Below, in pieces: positions 33,321 to 37,537 of a DNA stretch of 37,537 nucleotides (positions are counted from its first letter, which is position 1; each line of letters begins with the position of its first letter). The position numbers and the translations under genes are program-made. The DNA is from Streptomyces sp. SID486 (lineage in GTDB: Bacteria > Actinomycetota > Actinomycetes > Streptomycetales > Streptomycetaceae), in the NCBI RefSeq assembly GCF_009865385.1, contig NZ_WWJT01000766.1, forward strand, positions 1 to 37,537, read 5' to 3'. The notes under the pieces are model-generated. The model did no database searches, was not told the DNA's origin, and saw only the letters and a list, made by a program, of their open reading frames with translations.

Positions 33321-35579
33321 TTACGCCAGCAGGGCCGGGATCGTCCCCTCGTGCGCCTCGCGCAGTTCGGCGAGGGGCAGGGAGAACTCGCCCTGGATCT
33401 CCACCGACTCCCCGTCCACGACACCGATGCGGGTGGCCGGCAGGCCGCGCGCGCCGCACATGTCGGTGAACCGCAGCTCCTCCGAGCGCGGCACGGCGAC
33501 GACCGCGCGGCCGGCCGACTCGGAGAACAGGAAGGTGAAGGCGTCCAGACCGTCGGGTACGACCAGACGCGCGCCCTTGCCGCCGAGCAGCGCGGACTCG
33601 ACCACGGCCTGGATCAGACCGCCGTCGGACAGGTCGTGCGCGGAGTCGACCATGCCGTCGCGGGAGGCGGAGATCAGGATCTCGGCGAGCAGGCGCTCCC
33701 GCTCCAGGTCCACCGCCGGAGGCAGGCCGCCCAGGTGGTCGTGGATCACCTGGGACCAGGCCGAGCCGCCGAACTCCTCGCGGGTGTCGCCGAGGAGGTA
33801 GAGCAGCTGGCCCTCCTCCTGGAAGGCGCCCGGGGTGCGGCGGGCGACGTCGTCGATCACGCCGAGCACGGCCACGACCGGGGTCGGGTGGATGGCCGCC
33901 TCGCCCGTCTGGTTGTAGAGGGAGACGTTGCCGCCGGTCACCGGAGTGCCCAGCTGCAGGCAGCCGTCCGCCAGGCCGCGCACGGCCTCCGCGAACTGCC
34001 ACATGACCGCCGGGTCCTCGGGCGAGCCGAAGTTCAGGCAGTCCGAGACGGCCAGCGGCCGGGCGCCGGTCGTGGCGACGTTGCGGTACGCCTCGGCCAG
34101 GGCCAGCTGGGCGCCCGTGTAGGGGTCGAGCTTGGCGTAGCGGCCGTTGCCGTCCGTGGCGATGGCGACGCCGAGGCCGGTCTCCTCGTCCACGCGGATC
34201 ATGCCGGAGTCCTCCGGCTGGGCGAGGACGGTGTTGCCCTGCACGAAGTGGTCGTACTGGGACGTGATCCACTTCTTGGACGCCTGGTTGGGGGAGGCCA
34301 CCAGCTTCAGGACCTGGTCCTTCAGCTCCTCGCCGGTCGCCGGGCGGGGCAGCTTGTCCGCGTCGTCGGCCTGGAGGGCGTCCTGCCAGTCCGGGCGGGC
34401 GTAGGGGCGCTCGTAGACCGGGCCGTCGTGGGCGACCGTGCGCGGGTCGACGTCGACGATCTTGCCGCCGTGCCAGAAGATCTCCAGCCGGTCGCCGTCG
34501 GTCACCTCACCGATGACGGTGGCGATGACGTCCCACTTCTCGCAGATCTCCAGGAAGCGGTCGACCTTCGCCGGCTCCACGACCGCGCACATGCGTTCCT
34601 GCGACTCGCTCATGAGGATCTCCTCAGGAGAGAGCGTCGAGTCACGCAGCGGGACGTCGTCCAGGGTGACGCGCATGCCGCCGGAGCCGTTGGAGGCCAG
34701 CTCGGAGGTGGCGCAGGAGAGGCCGGCGGCGCCGAGGTCCTGGATGCCGACGACCAGCTTCTCCTTGAACGCCTCCAGGGTGCACTCGATGAGGAGCTTC
34801 TCCTGGAAGGGGTCGCCGACCTGGACGGCGGGACGCTTCGAGGGCTTCGCGTCGTCGAAGGTCTCGGAGGCCAGGATCGACGCGCCGCCGATGCCGTCGC
34901 CGCCGGTCCGGGCGCCGTACAGGATGACCTTGTTGCCCGCGCCGGACGCCTTGGCGAGGTGGATGTCCTCGTGCCGCATCACACCGATCGCACCGGCGTT
35001 CACCAGCGGGTTGCCCTGGTAGCAGGCGTCGAAGACGACCTCACCGCCGATGTTGGGCAGGCCGAGGCAGTTGCCGTAGCCGCCGATGCCCGCGACCACG
35101 CCCGGCAGGACGCGCTTGGTGTCGGGGTGGTCGGCCGCGCCGAAGCGCAGCGGGTCCACGACCGCGACCGGGCGCGCGCCCATCGCGATGATGTCGCGGA
35201 CGATGCCGCCGACACCCGTGGCCGCGCCCTGGTAGGGCTCGACGTAGGAGGGGTGGTTGTGCGACTCGACCTTGAAGGTGACCGCGTAGCCCTGGCCGAC
35301 GTCGACGACGCCGGCGTTCTCGCCGATGCCGACGAGGAGGGCGTCGGACTCGGGGGCCTTCTCGCCGAACTGGCGCAGGTGGACCTTGGAGGACTTGTAC
35401 GAGCAGTGCTCGGACCACATGACCGAGTACATGGCGAGTTCGGCGCCGGTCGGGCGGCGGCCGAGGATCTCCACCACCCGCTCGTACTCGTCCTTCTTCA
35501 GACCGAGTTCGGCCCAGGGCAGCTCGACGTCGGGGGTCGCGGCCGCGTGCTCGACCGTGTCCAGAGGCGTCCGGCTCAT
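33321..35579 (-). CDS. purL: Phosphoribosylformylglycinamidine synthase subunit PurL
   Basis: 752 residues, the small-type PurL. It makes FGAM from FGAR, ATP and ammonia supplied by PurQ, the fourth step of purine synthesis. [11 protein letters not shown] near the N-terminus is the FGAR/ATP-binding signature, [13 protein letters not shown] marks the first half, and [18 protein letters not shown] lies in the second half. ATG at 35579 overlaps the purQ stop by 4 bp (ATGA), so translation is coupled. Confidence 0.97.
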   Translation of the reverse strand: MSRTPLDTVEHAAATPDVELPWAELGLKKDEYERVVEILGRRPTGAELAMYSVMWSEHCSYKSSKVHLRQFGEKAPESDALLVGIGENAGVVDVGQGYAVTFKVESHNHPSYVEPYQGAATGVGGIVRDIIAMGARPVAVVDPLRFGAADHPDTKRVLPGVVAGIGGYGNCLGLPNIGGEVVFDACYQGNPLVNAGAIGVMRHEDIHLAKASGAGNKVILYGARTGGDGIGGASILASETFDDAKPSKRPAVQVGDPFQEKLLIECTLEAFKEKLVVGIQDLGAAGLSCATSELASNGSGGMRVTLDDVPLRDSTLSPEEILMSESQERMCAVVEPAKVDRFLEICEKWDVIATVIGEVTDGDRLEIFWHGGKIVDVDPRTVAHDGPVYERPYARPDWQDALQADDADKLPRPATGEELKDQVLKLVASPNQASKKWITSQYDHFVQGNTVLAQPEDSGMIRVDEETGLGVAIATDGNGRYAKLDPYTGAQLALAEAYRNVATTGARPLAVSDCLNFGSPEDPAVMWQFAEAVRGLADGCLQLGTPVTGGNVSLYNQTGEAAIHPTPVVAVLGVIDDVARRTPGAFQEEGQLLYLLGDTREEFGGSAWSQVIHDHLGGLPPAVDLERERLLAEILISASRDGMVDSAHDLSDGGLIQAVVESALLGGKGARLVVPDGLDAFTFLFSESAGRAVVAVPRSEELRFTDMCGARGLPATRIGVVDGESVEIQGEFSLPLAELREAHEGTIPALLA

Positions 35580-36256
35580 GCGTTGACCAGCTTCTTGAGG
35601 ATCGAGGTGAAGAAGGGCAGACCGTCGGTACGGCCCGTACCGATCAGCGGCTCGACGGCGTGCTCGGGGTGCGGCATGAGGCCGACGACGTTCCCGGCCT
35701 CGTTGGTGATGCCGGCGATGTCCCGCAGGGAGCCGTTCGGGTTGAAGCCCACGTACCGGAACGCGACCCGGCCCTCGGCTTCCAGCATGTCCAGCGTGCG
35801 GTCGTCGGCGACGTACCGGCCGTCCATGTTCTTCAGCGGGATGTGGATCTCCTGGCCGGCGCGGTAGTCGCTGGTCCAGGAGGTCTCCGCGTTCTCCACC
35901 CGCAGCTTCTGGTCGCGGCAGATGAAGTGGAGGTGGTCGTTGCCGAGCATGGCGCCCGGCAGGAGGTGGGCCTCGGTGAGGATCTGGAAGCCGTTGCAGA
36001 TGCCGAGGACCGGCAGTCCGGCCTTCGCCTGCTCGATGAGGGGCTCCATCACCGGCGAGAAGCGTGCGATGGCACCGGCGCGCAGATAGTCGCCGTAGGA
36101 GAAACCTCCGCACAGCACCACGGCGTCGACCTGCTTGAGGTCCTTGTCCTTGTGCCACAGGGCGACCGGCTCGGCGCCCGCGAGACGGATCGCGCGCCGG
36201 GTGTCCCGGTCGTCCAGGCTGCCCGGGAAAGTGACGACGCCAATACGAGCGGTCAC
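35576..36256 (-). CDS. purQ: Phosphoribosylformylglycinamidine synthase glutaminase PurQ
   Basis: 226 residues, class I glutamine amidotransferase. The catalytic triad is C87 (VLGICNGFQ), H196 and E198 (MPHPEHA). It supplies ammonia to PurL with PurS as the bridging subunit. GTG at 36256 overlaps the purS stop by 4 bp (GTGA). Middle gene of the purS-purQ-purL operon. Confidence 0.97.
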   Translation of the reverse strand: MTARIGVVTFPGSLDDRDTRRAIRLAGAEPVALWHKDKDLKQVDAVVLCGGFSYGDYLRAGAIARFSPVMEPLIEQAKAGLPVLGICNGFQILTEAHLLPGAMLGNDHLHFICRDQKLRVENAETSWTSDYRAGQEIHIPLKNMDGRYVADDRTLDMLEAEGRVAFRYVGFNPNGSLRDIAGITNEAGNVVGLMPHPEHAVEPLIGTGRTDGLPFFTSILKKLVNA

Positions 36257-36516
36257 CTGGCCGCCTCCGCGACTTCATCGACGCGGACGGTGAAGTCCTC
36301 GATCACGGTGTTGGCGAGGAAGGATTCCGCAAGATCGCGGATCCGGGCGAGCGCGGCCTCGTCGACCGGCCCGTCAACTTCCAGTTCGAAACGCTTTCCC
36401 TGACGTACGTCCGAGATCCCCTCGAATCCCAGGCGCGGCAGCGCACGCTGGACCGCCTGGCCCTGGGGGTCGAGGATCTCCGGCTTGAGCATGACGTCGA
36501 CTACGACGCGTGCCAC
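36253..36516 (-). CDS. purS: Phosphoribosylformylglycinamidine synthase subunit PurS
   Basis: 87 residues. A small beta-alpha-beta subunit ([19 protein letters not shown] is the signature) required to couple PurQ and PurL. Of two in-frame GTG codons, 36516 is preferred because GGGAG sits 5 nt upstream and the protein then starts MARVVVDV, as in relatives; GTG at 36522 overlaps that ribosome site. First gene of the operon. Confidence 0.95.
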   Translation of the reverse strand: MARVVVDVMLKPEILDPQGQAVQRALPRLGFEGISDVRQGKRFELEVDGPVDEAALARIRDLAESFLANTVIEDFTVRVDEVAEAAR

Positions 36517-36556
36517 TGGCACTCCCGGTGTGTGGTGCTGAGCAGGTTCCTTCAGA

Positions 36557-36585
36557 CTACCCGCACAAAATTTCTACGCGGGTAG
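36557..36585. promoter_or_regulatory. Inverted repeat in the purS promoter region
   Basis: CTACCCGC (36557-36564) and GCGGGTAG (36578-36585) form 8-bp perfect arms around an A/T-rich 13-bp centre, about 40-70 bp before purS. It looks like an operator for purine control, but I cannot name the regulator. The rest of 36586-36826 holds the lsr2-side promoter region, with a direct repeat AAAGTTC (near 36644 and 36655) and an A/T-rich stretch around 36720-36770; no gene is seen there. Confidence 0.5.
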
Positions 36586-36826
36586 AGTTGGAGGAATGTA
36601 CGTGAGGCGCATCACGATCGGGTGTCGAAGCCGTGCCCCCGTGAAAAGTTCTGGGAAAGTTCCACAGTCCGCCTCACGCCTCTATTGCGCCCGGACACGC
36701 GGACGGATTTAGTCGGGCTTCACTTTGCTTTGCCGGGCACTGTACAAATGAATTGGCAATAGCCGATACTCGGCATGTCGTCGGCGTTGAGCTGTAACGA
36801 CGTGCCGCACGAAGGGACCGATATTC

Positions 36827-37144
36827 GTGGCGCAAAAAGTCGTGGTCACTCTCTTTGACGACATCGACGGCTCGGAAGCGGCGGAGACGATCGCCTTCGG
36901 ACTCGACGGCAGGTCGTACGAGATCGACCTGAACGAAACCAACGCCGAGAAACTGCGCAAGGTGCTCGCGCCCTACGTCGAGGCCGGCCGCAAGCGTTCC
37001 CGGTCCGGCAAGGCGTTCCGGCAGACGGAGGTCGCCCCCGACCCGGCGGCCGTGCGCGCCTGGGCCCAGGCCAACAAGATGGACGTCCCCGCGCGCGGGC
37101 GCATCCCGAAGAAGGTCTACGAGGCGTTCAGCGCCGCCCAGTGA
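36827..37144 (+). CDS. lsr2: Lsr2-family nucleoid-associated protein (LsrL-type paralog)
   Basis: 105 residues. The N-terminal dimerisation domain begins MAQKVVVTLFDDIDGSEAAE; the C-terminal DNA-binding domain contains VRAWAQANKMDVPARGRIPK, where the RGR AT-hook-like motif inserts into the minor groove of A/T-rich DNA. Lsr2 proteins silence xenogeneic genes such as islands. Streptomycetes have two; by its place beside purSQL this is probably the second one, called lsrL in S. coelicolor (recalled synteny). GTG at 36827 has GAAGGGA 9 nt upstream. Confidence 0.94.
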   Translation: MAQKVVVTLFDDIDGSEAAETIAFGLDGRSYEIDLNETNAEKLRKVLAPYVEAGRKRSRSGKAFRQTEVAPDPAAVRAWAQANKMDVPARGRIPKKVYEAFSAAQ

Positions 37145-37160
37145 GCCCGAGCAGGGGCGC

Positions 37161-37192
37161 GTCCTCAGGGTCCGTCAGCGGGCCCTGAGGAC
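37161..37192 (+). terminator. Terminator of the Lsr2-family gene
   Basis: 13-bp stem with one G-U (37161-37173 with 37180-37192), 6-nt loop, 17 bp after the stop. Confidence 0.85.
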
Positions 37193-37231
37193 CGTGCACT
37201 TGGGACATACGGGGCCCCGGGAGGCGCCGAC

Positions 37232-37262
37232 TTGCGCTACCCCCCTGCTGATCAGCTAATGT
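37232..37262 (+). promoter_or_regulatory. Probable promoter of tRNA-Gly (UCC)
   Basis: TTGCGC, 19 bp, TAATGT, about 50 bp before the tRNA. The spacer is slightly long. Confidence 0.45.
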
Positions 37263-37311
37263 CTGGGACACGCCGAGGGGCGAGGCCGGAAGGCCGGATC
37301 CCGAGGACCGT

Positions 37312-37383
37312 GCGGGTGTAGTTCAGTAGTAGAACATCCCCCTTCCAGGGGGAAGGCGCAGTGTGCGATCCCTGTCACCCGCT
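37312..37383 (+). tRNA. tRNA-Gly (UCC) with aberrant T-arm
   Basis: 72 nt. Acceptor GCGGGTG pairs with CACCCGC, D-arm GTTC-GAAC, anticodon loop CTTCCAG (TCC) on a strong stem. The T-arm is irregular: 37359-37375 reads CAGTGTGCGATCCCTGT, which lacks the TTC of the T-loop and forms at best two standard T-stem pairs. Either a degraded or a specialised tRNA. Confidence 0.8.
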
Positions 37384-37463
37384 CTGCATCGCCGTCACGA
37401 CCACTGCTGTGGATCGGGTAGGCTGGTGCCCGCACCGGTCGGTGGGAGCCGATCGGGAGCAAT

Positions 37464-37536
37464 GCGGACGTAGCTCAGTTGGTAGAGCGCAACCTTGCCA
37501 AGGTTGAGGTCGCGAGTTCGAGCCTCGTCGTCCGCT
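37464..37536 (+). tRNA. tRNA-Gly (GCC)
   Basis: 73 nt. Acceptor GCGGACG pairs with CGTCCGC, anticodon loop TTGCCAA (GCC), normal T-arm GCGAGTTCGAGCCTCGT. It ends one base before the window edge, so any following tRNAs are out of sight. Confidence 0.95.
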
Positions 37537-37537
37537 C

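Noticed and set aside
32598..35867. 1089-codon open frame on the plus strand across purL and neighbours
   Set aside because: It crosses several real genes in antisense and has low-complexity Val/Gly/Asp composition.

Overview
This is a high-GC actinobacterial chromosome segment, almost certainly from a Streptomyces species. Supporting signs are the strong third-position G/C coding bias, frequent GTG starts, the developmental regulator bldC, an Lsr2-family nucleoid protein, valine dehydrogenase, and a pur gene block laid out as in S. coelicolor (recalled synteny). A perfect parS site inside a tRNA cluster suggests the window lies in the central, origin-proximal part of the chromosome.

Layout. 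1-4142: a stand-alone GTP cyclohydrolase II behind a palindromic operator region, then an MFS exporter and FMN reductase operon facing a TetR repressor gene across a compact promoter with two identical operators. 4261-11069: a roughly 6.8 kb genomic island in the 3' half of a tRNA-Lys gene. It is bounded by 48-bp direct repeats, carries internal 24-bp repeats near both ends, and keeps only the C-terminal piece of a tyrosine integrase. Its cargo is unusual: an HD phosphohydrolase, a NUDIX hydrolase, an HTH regulator with a long C-terminal domain, a HAD phosphatase, a radical SAM enzyme, a thymidylate-kinase-like P-loop protein, a methyltransferase and a CYTH (class IV adenylate cyclase/triphosphatase) protein. 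Helically phased CGTCC repeats lie upstream of two of the transcription units. This is the best candidate in the window for an undescribed system.

11197-18109: an amino-acid permease, a DEAD-box RNA helicase with an Arg/Asp-rich tail, a collagen-like lipoprotein, a small zincin-type metallopeptidase and a membrane-anchored metallophosphoesterase. 18190-18471: tRNA-Glu, tRNA-Asp, parS, tRNA-Phe. 18602-25101: a GGCT-like protein, a membrane protein, the giant helicase HrpA, a second tRNA-Asp and a small Cys-containing protein. 25628-29039: bldC with a long non-coding upstream region, a conserved hypothetical gene, vdh and a DUF3073-type gene. 29106-36516: purine biosynthesis (purM-purF, then purL-purQ-purS) with two accessory genes between. 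36827-37536: an Lsr2-family gene and two tRNA-Gly genes, one with an aberrant T-arm.

PurS, PurQ and PurL form the FGAR amidotransferase complex, while PurF and PurM catalyse the first and fifth steps of the same pathway. Most intergenic spaces hold clear hairpin terminators. All calls rest on reading the sequence and on recalled family knowledge; no database search was run.
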